Shown piece after piece: positions 50,646 to 58,748 of a stretch of 64,000 bases of DNA; positions within the stretch are counted from its first letter, which is position 1, and every line of letters begins with the position of its first letter. Source of the stretch: Paramicrobacterium sp051513965 (GTDB lineage: Bacteria > Actinomycetota > Actinomycetes > Actinomycetales > Microbacteriaceae); contig NZ_CP195847.1 of assembly GCF_051513965.1 (NCBI RefSeq), positions 1,488,001 to 1,552,000 of the forward strand, written 5' to 3'. The notes beneath the pieces were generated by a model. The model did no database searches, was not told where the DNA came from, and was given only the letters and a program-made list of their open reading frames with translations. The translations under genes and the position numbers were made by a program.

Positions 50646-52153
50646 TGGTTGTCGTCCTCCGCCCAGAGACCCGCCTCTCGCTCTTGCTCGAGTTCGCCAC
50701 GTGCGCGCGCTTTCGCGTCCATCCGCTCGTAGTACGCCTCGCGCCGCTCACCACGTGTCGGACGAGCGTTCCCCTCCAGCCGAGAGTCCGTGCCCCGCGG
50801 TGATGACATGAGCTCCGCTGTCGAGGTCAATGTCGGCTCCCAATCGAAGATCACGCCCTTACCCGGTCCGATGACAACCGTAGACCCGGCCTCCGCTCCA
50901 CATTTGAAGAGCGCTTCCTCAATGCCGATCTTCGCCAGTCGGTCTGCTAGGTAGCCGACTGCCTCGTCGTTGGTGAAGTCAGTCTGCTGCACCCATCGCT
51001 CTGGCTTCGCACCAAGAATCCGGTAGACATTCCCGTAGGTGCCGCCTTCCACCGCGATTGTGAAGGGTTTCGTATCGGCCGCACGAGGCTTCATGACGAT
51101 CTTCGGAGTGTGTTGAGCCGCAGCCTGCTGCTCGTCGCGGTGCTGCTGCACGATCCCGCCAAGAGCGAATGTGAGCTCCCTCAAACCCTCGTGGCTCACT
51201 GTCGAGATGGTGAAGACGCGGTATCCTCTCGACTCAAGCTCCGGCCGCACAAACTCTGCCAGCTCCTTCGCCTCGGGAACATCCGCCTTATTTAGCGCGA
51301 TGAGCTGAGGACGCTCATTCAGAGGGAGCTGTCCTTCCGGAACCGGATAGGCGTCCAGTTCGCGAATGATGATCTCCAGATCGGAGATCGGGTCTCGACC
51401 GGGCTCGAGGGTGGCGCAGTCCACCACGTGCAATAAGGCCGCACAGCGCTCGACGTGGCGCAGGAATTCGAGCCCGAGGCCCTTTCCTCCACTCGCACCC
51501 TCGATCAGCCCCGGCACATCTGCCACGGTGTAGCGATATTCCCCAGCCTGAACGACTCCGAGGTTCGGATGCAGCGTCGTGAACGGATAATCTGCGATCT
51601 TCGGCTTGGCCGCCGAGATTGCGGCGATCAGGCTCGATTTTCCTGCCGAGGGGAATCCGACGAAAGCGACGTCCGCGATCGTCTTCAGCTCAAGGACAAT
51701 GTCACCCTGCCACCCCGGGGTGCCGAGCAGAGCAAAACCGGGAGCTTTGCGCTTCGTGGTTGCGAGAGCAGCATTTCCAAGCCCCCCGCGTCCACCGATC
51801 GCGACAACGTGCCGGGTCTCAGGCTCGGTCATATCTACGAGTGTCTTGCCCTGAGAGTCTTTGACCACAGTGCCGACAGGTACCGGCAGAACGAGTTCCT
51901 GGCCTGCTGCGCCATGGCGCAGATCGCCCATGCCGAATCCACCATTCTCAGACTGTCTGTGGGGAGAACGGTGGTACGGGAGAAGCGTCGTCACCTGCGG
52001 GTCTGCGTACAGCACGATATCCCCGCCATCCCCGCCGTTTCCGCCATCAGGTCCAGCGAGCGGCTTGAACTTCTCACGCCTGACGGAGACGCAGCCATTG
52101 CCGCCTTTACCCGCAGTCAGGTGCAGCGTGACATGATCCACGAACGTTGCCAC
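50642..52153 (-). CDS. obgE: GTPase Obg
   Basis: Obg is an essential GTPase in 50S assembly and the stringent response. The glycine-rich OBG fold begins VTLHLTAGKGGNGCVSVRRE. The G1 motif GFPSAGKSS lies near residue 167, then NKAD, and a C-terminal OCT domain of about 100 residues. The start is the GTG at 52153 (MATFVDHV) with AAGGAGGAG about 6 nt upstream; the frame opens earlier by 12 codons. It lies after rpmA and a terminator and overlaps proB by 4 nt. Confidence 0.93.
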   Translation of the reverse strand: MATFVDHVTLHLTAGKGGNGCVSVRREKFKPLAGPDGGNGGDGGDIVLYADPQVTTLLPYHRSPHRQSENGGFGMGDLRHGAAGQELVLPVPVGTVVKDSQGKTLVDMTEPETRHVVAIGGRGGLGNAALATTKRKAPGFALLGTPGWQGDIVLELKTIADVAFVGFPSAGKSSLIAAISAAKPKIADYPFTTLHPNLGVVQAGEYRYTVADVPGLIEGASGGKGLGLEFLRHVERCAALLHVVDCATLEPGRDPISDLEIIIRELDAYPVPEGQLPLNERPQLIALNKADVPEAKELAEFVRPELESRGYRVFTISTVSHEGLRELTFALGGIVQQHRDEQQAAAQHTPKIVMKPRAADTKPFTIAVEGGTYGNVYRILGAKPERWVQQTDFTNDEAVGYLADRLAKIGIEEALFKCGAEAGSTVVIGPGKGVIFDWEPTLTSTAELMSSPRGTDSRLEGNARPTRGERREAYYERMDAKARARGELEQEREAGLWAEDDNQ

Positions 52154-52204
52154 GTAGTCTCCTCCTTCGCGATTAGTCGCCGGCTCCATACTGCCGGAAG
52201 ACGA

Positions 52205-52232
52205 CGAGGGGCGGGCAACCGCCCGCCCCTCG
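52205..52232. terminator. Hairpin between rpmA and obgE
   Basis: A perfect 12-bp stem (52205-52216 with 52221-52232, AACC loop) of almost pure GC. It has no U-run on the minus strand. It lies 22 bp after rpmA, so it likely attenuates read-through into obgE. Confidence 0.75.
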
Positions 52233-52254
52233 TATGAGATTTGATTCGCGTCGG

Positions 52255-52509
52255 CTACGCACCGGCGACGATATTGACGACCTTGCGTCCGCCCTTCGAA
52301 CCGAACTCCACGGAGCCGCTTGCCAGAGCGAAGAGCGTGTCATCGCCACCGCGCCCGACGTTCGAGCCCGGGTGGAAGTGAGTTCCACGCTGACGGACCA
52401 GGATCTCACCCGCATTGACGACCTCGCCGCCGAAGCGCTTCACACCGAGGCGCTGTGCGTTCGAGTCACGACCGTTGCGAGTTGAGCTCGCACCCTTCTT
52501 GTGTGCCAT
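52255..52509 (-). CDS. rpmA: 50S ribosomal protein L27
   Basis: The 84-residue protein begins MAHKKGASSTRNGRDSNAQR, the characteristic L27 N-terminus that reaches the peptidyl-transferase centre. It follows rplU by 20 bp. It ends in a hairpin before obgE. Confidence 0.96.
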   Translation of the reverse strand: MAHKKGASSTRNGRDSNAQRLGVKRFGGEVVNAGEILVRQRGTHFHPGSNVGRGGDDTLFALASGSVEFGSKGGRKVVNIVAGA

Positions 52510-52529
52510 CTCGTTTTCTCCTCGATGCC

Positions 52530-52838
52530 TTACTTGATTCCGGTGACCTTGACGCGTGTGAGCTCCTGACGGTGCCCCTGGCGCTTCTTGTAGCCGGTCT
52601 TGTTCTTGTACTTCTGGATCACGATCTTGGGCCCGCGGAGGTCATTCAGAACCTCGGCCGTGACCGTAACCTTCTCGAGCGCCTTCTGGTCGCTCGTGAC
52701 TGTGTCGCCGTCTACGAGCAGAACTGCGGGAAGCGTGACGTTGCCGTCCTTGTCAGCCTGTACGCGGTCCATCGTCACGATGGTGCCGACCTCGACCTTC
52801 TCCTGCCGTCCTCCGGCGCGCACGATTGCGTATACCAC
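52530..52838 (-). CDS. rplU: 50S ribosomal protein L21
   Basis: The 102-residue protein has MVYAIVRAGGRQEKVEVG at its N-terminus and KKRQGHRQELTRVKVTGI at the end, both conserved in L21. The start appears to be a GTG with AGG about 8 nt upstream. It begins the rplU-rpmA-obgE-proB-proA run. The 210 bp upstream hold its leader, in which I saw no clear fold. Confidence 0.95.
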   Translation of the reverse strand: MVYAIVRAGGRQEKVEVGTIVTMDRVQADKDGNVTLPAVLLVDGDTVTSDQKALEKVTVTAEVLNDLRGPKIVIQKYKNKTGYKKRQGHRQELTRVKVTGIK

Positions 52839-53036
52839 TTTGGAATACCTACTTCTCTGAGGAGCGATTGCTCCGATTGTCTGTCAAAGGAAAGTCACTG
52901 CTCCAGACATACCCAGCGGGAAAAGAGGTCTGCCTGTCAGAAAACATGGCGGTGACACAGGGATAAGCCAGCTCACCAACGCTCAACTTTACTGCATTGA
53001 ACCAGCATTCGACAAATGATGCGCGCGCGTTTTCTC

Positions 53037-53042
53037 TAGAAT
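53037..53042 (+). promoter_or_regulatory. Putative -10 box (TAGAAT) of the DUF4031 gene
   Basis: TAGAAT ends 6 nt before the ATG at 53049, with no ribosome-binding site. Confidence 0.55.
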
Positions 53043-53048
53043 CGAATC

Positions 53049-53312
53049 ATGACGGTACTCATCGATCCTCCGATGTGGCCTGCTCACGGCACCTACTGGT
53101 CTCATCTTGTGAGCGATGCGTCCCTGACCGAACTTCACAGTTTCGCTCGATCCGTGGGCGTGCCAGAACGGAGTTTCGATCTCGATCATTACGACGTCCC
53201 AATGACGCGCTACAGCGAGTTGGTCAAAGCAGGCGCGCATGAAGTGAGCGCGAATGAACTCACCCGGAGGCTCATCACCAGCGGCCTTCGTGTGCGCGCT
53301 CGGGATCGGTGA
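53049..53312 (+). CDS. DUF4031 protein
   Basis: The 87-residue protein begins MTVLIDPPMWPAHGTYWSHL, the conserved opening of DUF4031, and has FDLDHYDVP in the middle. The family is small, soluble and of unknown function; the His and Asp residues suggest metal binding, but this is only a suggestion. It is convergent with the RNase E/G gene, leaving 1 bp between the stops. The leaderless start follows a TAGAAT box. Confidence 0.85.
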   Translation: MTVLIDPPMWPAHGTYWSHLVSDASLTELHSFARSVGVPERSFDLDHYDVPMTRYSELVKAGAHEVSANELTRRLITSGLRVRARDR

Positions 53313-53313
53313 T

Positions 53314-55650
53314 TCAGTCAGACTCTGATGCGTCTGTCTTCTCACCGTTGTCGGTTCGCGCAGAGACAGGTACACCGGTCAACGCTGCCGTGGTGACGCG
53401 TCGAGAGCGGTTCCGCCCCTGTCCGGGCTTCTTTGGCTCCGGGAGGGCATCGAGAACCGAACCCAGCAGGTCTTCCGCTGCTTGTTTGTCTACCTGACGA
53501 GTCTCAGCCGCATGGCCAGGTTCGATCGGGATATCCAAGATAGCGACCTTCTCGGATTCCGACTGTGGCGTCTGTTCCTGCTGGGATTTCTCCGATCGGG
53601 TTTTCGGCGCCTCCGAGGCTTCCGAGCTCTCGGTCTTTCCGACCACGCTCTTCTGGCCCACCTCGTCCTCCGCATGAATGGTGCTGGCGGCGATCTGAGA
53701 GAGAGCCTTCTTCGCATCATCTGTGATGGAGTGCGCCGACGACTTCTGCTGCGCCCCATTGTTACCGTTCGACGACCCCTGAGACCCTCGACGTTTGCGT
53801 CCCCCGCTGTCGCTGTTGGAATGACGATGCTTCGCCACTGGCTCGTGATGCACGATCACGCCGCGGCCAGAGCACGCGTCGCATGCCTCGCTGAAAGTCT
53901 CGAGGAGGCCCAGCCCGAGTTTCTTGCGCGTCATCTGGACGAGTCCAAGCGAGGTCACTTCCGCGACCTGGTGCTTCGTCCGATCGCGGCTCAGACATTC
54001 GACCAGGCGGCGCAGGACAAGATCCCTGTTTGACTCGAGCACCATATCGATGAAATCCACGACGATGATGCCCCCAATGTCACGCAGGCGCAGCTGCCGT
54101 ACGATCTCCTCAGCGGCCTCGAGATTGTTCTTCGTGACCGTTTCTTCGAGGTTACCTCCGGATCCAACGAATTTACCCGTATTGACGTCGACGACCGTCA
54201 TTGCTTCGGTGCGGTCGATGACGAGCGATCCACCGGAAGGCAACCAAACCTTCCGGTCGAGTGCCTTCTCGATCTGCTCAGTGATGCGGAACTCGTCGAA
54301 GACATCCTTGCCGCCCGAGTAGCTCTCTACGCGGTCCAGCAAATCGGGCGCTACCTGAGCGAGGTACTTCTCGATGGTCTGCTTGGCGTCGCCTCCGGCG
54401 ATCACCATGCTCTGGAAGTCTTCGTTGAAGACATCCCTCACGATTTTGATGAGCAGATCCGGCTCTGAGTGGAGAAGTGCTGGCGCATGGCCGTTCTCCA
54501 CTTGTTTCTGAATCGACTCCCATTGCTTCGTGAGGCGCGTGACGTCACGTGTGAGCTGTTCCTCAGTTGCGCCTTCAGCCGCCGTGCGAACAATGACTCC
54601 AGCATTCTCAGGAAGGATCGCCTTCAGAATCTTCTTTAGTCGTGCACGCTCGGTGTCGGGCAGCTTGCGGGAGATCCCGTTCATCGAACCGTTCGGTACA
54701 TATACGAGGTACCGTCCCGGCAGCGAGATCTGACTCGTCAGACGAGCACCCTTGTGCCCTACCGGGTCTTTCGTGACCTGAACGAGGACCTTGTCACCGG
54801 CCTTCAGTGCAAGTTCAATGCGCCGCGGCTGGTTTCCCGTTTCCACGGAGTCCCAATCGACCTCACCTGAGTACAGAACCGCGTTACGGCCTCGTCCGAT
54901 ATCGACGAACGCTGCCTCCATGCTGGGCAGCACGTTCTGGACCTTCCCCAAGTAGACGTTTCCGATGAGCGACGATTCCTGGGAACGGGCGACGTAGTGC
55001 TCCGCGAGAATGTCGTCTTCGAGAACCCCGATCTGAATACGGCCGCTCTTCGAGCGTACGATCATCTTTCGGTCGACGGACTCGCGCCGGGCGAGGAACT
55101 CAGCCTCCGTCACCACCGCGCGTCGTCTGCCCGCATCACGACCGTCACGCCGCCGCTGCTTCTTCGCTTCGAGACGAGTCGAACCTTTGACCTTCTGCGG
55201 TTCAGTGATCAGCTCAGGCTCGCTCTGACGAGCCTCGTCGCCGTCCGCCCCCTTGCGCCTCCGAGAACGGCGGCGTGACCCGTTGCCCGAATCTGCGCTG
55301 TCCTCCTGTTTTTCAACCTTCGGCCGGGGCGGAAGCGGTTTGATGTCGGGCGCTTTGAAGATGAGCCGCGTGGTCACCGGTCCGGTGTGTTCGGGCTCAG
55401 AGGGTGCTTGATCCTGGTTGTTTCCGTTATCGGAGGGCGCCTTGACAACACCCCCAGCGTCCTCGTCGCTCTCCGCGGCCTCCACGTCCGGCTGTGTTGA
55501 CGAAGAGTCAACCGCTTTTTCAGCGGTGGCTTCCTCGACCGCCATCGCGGGAGTCTCTTGTCCTTCGACCTGCTCTGCGGCTGTATCCGCAGAAGAAACT
55601 TCTCTGCCACCCTCGTCCGGGTGTGTGCTTGTGTTCTCTTTTTCCACCAT
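53314..55650 (-). CDS. rne: Ribonuclease E/G family protein
   Basis: The enzyme starts mRNA decay and processes rRNA and tRNA. The long disordered acidic and basic N-terminal extension runs to about residue 230. It is followed by an S1 domain (IGNVYLGKVQNVLPSMEAAF), catalytic Asp residues in MTVVDVNTGKFVG and IGGIIVVDFIDM, the Zn-link CDACSGRG and a disordered tail of about 200 residues. It is 778 residues from the ATG at 55650, with GGAG about 10 nt upstream. Unlike E. coli RNase E, the disorder is on both ends. Confidence 0.93.
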   Translation of the reverse strand: MVEKENTSTHPDEGGREVSSADTAAEQVEGQETPAMAVEEATAEKAVDSSSTQPDVEAAESDEDAGGVVKAPSDNGNNQDQAPSEPEHTGPVTTRLIFKAPDIKPLPPRPKVEKQEDSADSGNGSRRRSRRRKGADGDEARQSEPELITEPQKVKGSTRLEAKKQRRRDGRDAGRRRAVVTEAEFLARRESVDRKMIVRSKSGRIQIGVLEDDILAEHYVARSQESSLIGNVYLGKVQNVLPSMEAAFVDIGRGRNAVLYSGEVDWDSVETGNQPRRIELALKAGDKVLVQVTKDPVGHKGARLTSQISLPGRYLVYVPNGSMNGISRKLPDTERARLKKILKAILPENAGVIVRTAAEGATEEQLTRDVTRLTKQWESIQKQVENGHAPALLHSEPDLLIKIVRDVFNEDFQSMVIAGGDAKQTIEKYLAQVAPDLLDRVESYSGGKDVFDEFRITEQIEKALDRKVWLPSGGSLVIDRTEAMTVVDVNTGKFVGSGGNLEETVTKNNLEAAEEIVRQLRLRDIGGIIVVDFIDMVLESNRDLVLRRLVECLSRDRTKHQVAEVTSLGLVQMTRKKLGLGLLETFSEACDACSGRGVIVHHEPVAKHRHSNSDSGGRKRRGSQGSSNGNNGAQQKSSAHSITDDAKKALSQIAASTIHAEDEVGQKSVVGKTESSEASEAPKTRSEKSQQEQTPQSESEKVAILDIPIEPGHAAETRQVDKQAAEDLLGSVLDALPEPKKPGQGRNRSRRVTTAALTGVPVSARTDNGEKTDASESD

Positions 55651-55945
55651 CTCTGGTGCACTCCTCAACCGGACTGACAGCCGCGCCGCCCATCCGGGAA
55701 CTCTCATAGGGAAGATGCGCCTCAGCGAACTCCTCCACAATCCTGTCGCCTGCGATCGGCTTCTGCTCTGATCACAAACCCTCGGTCACTCCGACCGATT
55801 CACAACAACCGGGCCTCCCGGGCCCAATAAGCCTTATATGCCGCTAGACAAAGCGCGGTTCGTCTAGGACTCTGCCATTATCGCACGTTACTCGATGGGA
55901 CGCCTCACCACGTTCAGTTCCAGCGGTGTGTGCCATAATCCGAAC
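55651..55945. other. Intergenic leader region between rne and the VKOR gene
   Basis: These 295 bp lie between divergent genes. The first ~150 bp upstream of rne are likely 5' UTR, a place where RNase E usually controls its own mRNA. GATAAT- and TATAAG-like boxes are present but their use is unclear. A CATAAT box for the divergent gene lies at the right end. Confidence 0.4.
55934..55939 (+). promoter_or_regulatory. Putative -10 box (CATAAT) of the VKOR gene
   Basis: CATAAT ends 6 nt before the GTG start at 55946. Confidence 0.5.
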
Positions 55946-56560
55946 GTGACCGACACCGCCCCAACTCTTCGAGTCCGCGAGCGTCCTTTCGCGCTCGGCA
56001 TCCTACTGATCGTTGCTGGCGTCATCGGCTGGTATGCCGCGTTCGCGCTGACTCTCGACAAATACAAACAGCTCGAGGATCCGAATGTTCGCCTCGGATG
56101 CGATTTCAACATCCTCGTGGGATGCGGCACGAATCTCGCATCGGATCAGGGCGCGGTCTTCGGCTTCCCTAACCCGATCATCGGCCTCGCGTGCTGGGTG
56201 GCGCCCGTCGTGGTCGGCGTCGCTCTTCTCGCCGGCGTGAGATTCCCTCGTTGGTTCTGGACGGTGTTCTGGCTCGGCTTCGTCTTCGCAATCGGGTTCG
56301 TCGCCTGGCTCATTTATCAGAGCATCTACGTTCTGAGCTCGCTCTGCCCATGGTGCATGGTGACGTGGTCAGTGACGATCCCGTCATTCTTTGCCGTCAC
56401 CTTCCACGTTCTGCGATCGGGCGCTCTACCCCTCGGCGACAAAGCACGGCGTGCGGGCGCCGCTCTTGCCGGTTGGACTCCGCTCATCACACTCGTCACA
56501 TACGTGCTCGTCGCGCTGCTCGCACAGCTTCAGCTCGATGTGATCGGGCACATCTTCTGA
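55946..56560 (+). CDS. Vitamin K epoxide reductase family protein
   Basis: VKOR homologues oxidise DsbA-like partners using quinones and so form disulfides outside the cytoplasm. The 204-residue protein has about five membrane helices, a loop Cys pair at Cys52 and Cys60, and the CPWC active site (134-137) at the membrane face. No thioredoxin domain is fused. The GTG start follows a CATAAT box by 6 nt; the frame opens earlier at 55895. The cytoplasmic DsbA-like protein at 9 kb is an unlikely partner. Confidence 0.9.
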   Translation: MTDTAPTLRVRERPFALGILLIVAGVIGWYAAFALTLDKYKQLEDPNVRLGCDFNILVGCGTNLASDQGAVFGFPNPIIGLACWVAPVVVGVALLAGVRFPRWFWTVFWLGFVFAIGFVAWLIYQSIYVLSSLCPWCMVTWSVTIPSFFAVTFHVLRSGALPLGDKARRAGAALAGWTPLITLVTYVLVALLAQLQLDVIGHIF

Positions 56561-56567
56561 GATACAC

Positions 56568-56599
56568 GAAGCGCGTCCAGCGATCGCCGGACGCGCTTC
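56568..56599. terminator. Bidirectional hairpin between VKOR and ndk
   Basis: A perfect 11-bp stem (56568-56578 with 56589-56599, 10-nt loop) lies between the convergent VKOR and ndk genes. A short CAAAACG run follows on the plus strand, giving GTTTTG on the minus strand. Confidence 0.75.
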
Positions 56600-56609
56600 C
56601 AAAACGTTC

Positions 56610-57026
56610 TCAGGAGAACCAGAGCGAGAGCTCTCGGGCCGCCGATTCCGTGCTGTCTGAACCGTGCACGAGGTTCTGTTGAACCGGAAGTCCCCAGTCT
56701 CGCCCCAGGTCGCCGCGAATCGTACCGGGAGCCGCGCTCGTCGGATCTGTCGTGCCGGCAAGTGAGCGGAAGCCCTCGATGACGCGATCACCCGCAGCCC
56801 GAATGGCGACCACCGGACCGGACATCATGAACTCGACAAGCGGCTCGTAGAAGGGTTTGCCCTCGTGTTCGGCATAGTGGGCCGCCAGCAGATCGCGGTC
56901 CGCGTGCACAAGGCGAAGATCGACGAGAGTGTAGCCCTTCGCCTCTACTCTGCGGAGGATCTCCCCTGTCAGTCCCCGGGCGACACCGTCGGGCTTCACG
57001 AGGATGAGTGTCTCTTCTACGGCCAT
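56610..57026 (-). CDS. ndk: Nucleoside diphosphate kinase
   Basis: Ndk equilibrates nucleoside tri- and diphosphates through a phosphohistidine, His121 in QQNLVHGSDSTESA. The N-terminal ETLILVKPDGVARGLTGEI is canonical. The length of 138 residues is standard. The start is ATG 57026 with AGGAG about 9 nt upstream. It follows the DUF4233 gene by 4 bp, in the ileS-folC-DUF4233-ndk operon. Confidence 0.95.
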   Translation of the reverse strand: MAVEETLILVKPDGVARGLTGEILRRVEAKGYTLVDLRLVHADRDLLAAHYAEHEGKPFYEPLVEFMMSGPVVAIRAAGDRVIEGFRSLAGTTDPTSAAPGTIRGDLGRDWGLPVQQNLVHGSDSTESAARELSLWFS

Positions 57027-57030
57027 TTGT

Positions 57031-57384
57031 TCAATCTCCTGTTTCCTGCTGAGCGGACTTTTCCCGATCGATCCGAGCGCCGACAATCATGCAGTAGACC
57101 CACATGATCGCGAACAGCCCGCCGACGACGTACATCATGGGCATTACGATGCCGGTAGCAACGATAACGCCTTGGAGCACCCAGCCGCAGATCAGCCCCC
57201 ACCGGAAGCGTAGGACCGGGATCACCGCCACCATCATGACGCAGAGGACTCCGCCTCCGACGAACGCGGTGACCGGATCGACTGCCTTGAGCCCGAAGGC
57301 GACCAGAGCACCGAGAAAGACAACGAGCAGCTCGGCGCTGAAGACAATAGAGCCAAGCGTTGCCTTGATGTTTTGGCTTCTCAC
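57031..57384 (-). CDS. DUF4233 membrane protein
   Basis: The 117-residue protein has four membrane helices and the DUF4233 pattern (LLVVFLGALVAFGLKAVDP). Its position between folC and ndk is conserved in actinobacteria. Function is unknown. The start is the GTG in a GTGA overlap with the folC stop. Confidence 0.85.
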   Translation of the reverse strand: MRSQNIKATLGSIVFSAELLVVFLGALVAFGLKAVDPVTAFVGGGVLCVMMVAVIPVLRFRWGLICGWVLQGVIVATGIVMPMMYVVGGLFAIMWVYCMIVGARIDREKSAQQETGD

Positions 57385-58748
57385 GCCCACCCCCGATCGT
57401 CGATGGCGACGAGCGCTTCCCCAGCGAGGATGACCGATCCCGCGACCAAGACCATCCGTCCTTCGTCCGCGGTGGCCCACTCTCGTGCTTCTTCGAGCGC
57501 TTCCTCCACGGACTCATACGCGTCCACTCGGTCGCCAGCCCCCGCCCGCGCGACTTCGGCGGCGAGATCGTCAGCCGCGAGGGCGCGCTCGGACTCCACC
57601 TGAGTCGCGAAGAACCGTTCTGATTTCGGCAAGAGGTGGGTGAGGATGCCGCGAGTGTCCTTGTCCTCCAGCGTCGCGATCACGACCCCGATCTCCGACG
57701 CATCGAAATAGCGGTCGAGTGCTGACGCGAGCGAGGCCGCTCCGTGGGGATTATGGGCCGCGTCGACGAGAATTGTCGGTCCCGTCGCCGCGAGATCCAA
57801 CCGACCGGGTGACTTCGCTTCCGCAAGTCCCTGAGCGAGTACATCTCCGTCGAGCGGAGTCGCGCCATCGCCGAGAAAGGTCTCGCACACCGCAATCGCA
57901 AGCGCCGCGTTGTGTCCTTGATGGTCGCCGAACATCGGGAGGAACAGATCGTCGTAGCGAGCCGCTCGCCCCTGCACGGAGATGACCTGTCCGCCCACCG
58001 CGACGAGGTCGGATGCCAGAAGGAAATCGCGATCCTCTACGCGGACCGTAGCGTCCAACCGATCCGCAGCTCGCTCGATCTCAGCGAGGGCAACCGCGCG
58101 CTGAGCGCTCGCGACGACCCGGGCTCCAGGCTTGATGATGCCTGATTTCGTACGCGCGATTTCGGCGAGCGTACCCCCGAGCGTCGCCTGATGATCGATG
58201 TCGATGGGTGTGAAGACCGCAACGTCCGCGTCAGCGACGTTCGTGGAGTCCCACTCGCCACCCATCCCGACCTCGATGATCGCGACATCTACCGGAGCAT
58301 CCGCGAAACTGGCGAAGGCAAGCACCGTCAGCGCCTCGAAGAATGTGAGGCGCACTTCTCCTGCACCTATGAGCTCGGCGTCGACCATCTCAATGTACGG
58401 AAGGACATCGCGCCAGTTCTCCACGAGTTTGTCGTCAGAAATCGGCGATCCGTCGATCGTAATTCGCTCGTTGAAGGACCGGAGGTGCGGGCTCGTGAAG
58501 AGTCCGGTTCGGAGACCGTGCGCTCGCAGGATGCTCTCCGTGATGCGCGACGTGCTGCTCTTCCCGTTCGTTCCCGTCAGGTGAATGATCGGATAGGCAC
58601 GCTGAGGGTCGCCGAGCAGTTCCACCACGCGACGGGTCGGTTCAAGGCGCGGGCGCGGACGCCCCTCCCCTGTTCGGGAGAGCAAGGCATCGATCACATC
58701 GGCAGCGGTCTCTGCCTCCCCGGCTGGTCCGATGAGCGGCTCAGTCAT
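57381..58748 (-). CDS. folC: Folylpolyglutamate synthase / dihydrofolate synthase
   Basis: FolC adds glutamate to dihydropteroate or to tetrahydrofolate. The Mur-ligase-like P-loop HLTGTNGKSS lies at residues 56-65, IEVGMGGEWDSTNV follows near 170, and VDAAHNPHGAASL opens the C-terminal domain near 335. The 455-residue length is normal. The start is ATG 58748, overlapping the ileS stop by 8 nt; the frame extends upstream as an ileS shadow. DUF4233 and ndk follow. Confidence 0.93.
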   Translation of the reverse strand: MTEPLIGPAGEAETAADVIDALLSRTGEGRPRPRLEPTRRVVELLGDPQRAYPIIHLTGTNGKSSTSRITESILRAHGLRTGLFTSPHLRSFNERITIDGSPISDDKLVENWRDVLPYIEMVDAELIGAGEVRLTFFEALTVLAFASFADAPVDVAIIEVGMGGEWDSTNVADADVAVFTPIDIDHQATLGGTLAEIARTKSGIIKPGARVVASAQRAVALAEIERAADRLDATVRVEDRDFLLASDLVAVGGQVISVQGRAARYDDLFLPMFGDHQGHNAALAIAVCETFLGDGATPLDGDVLAQGLAEAKSPGRLDLAATGPTILVDAAHNPHGAASLASALDRYFDASEIGVVIATLEDKDTRGILTHLLPKSERFFATQVESERALAADDLAAEVARAGAGDRVDAYESVEEALEEAREWATADEGRMVLVAGSVILAGEALVAIDDRGWA

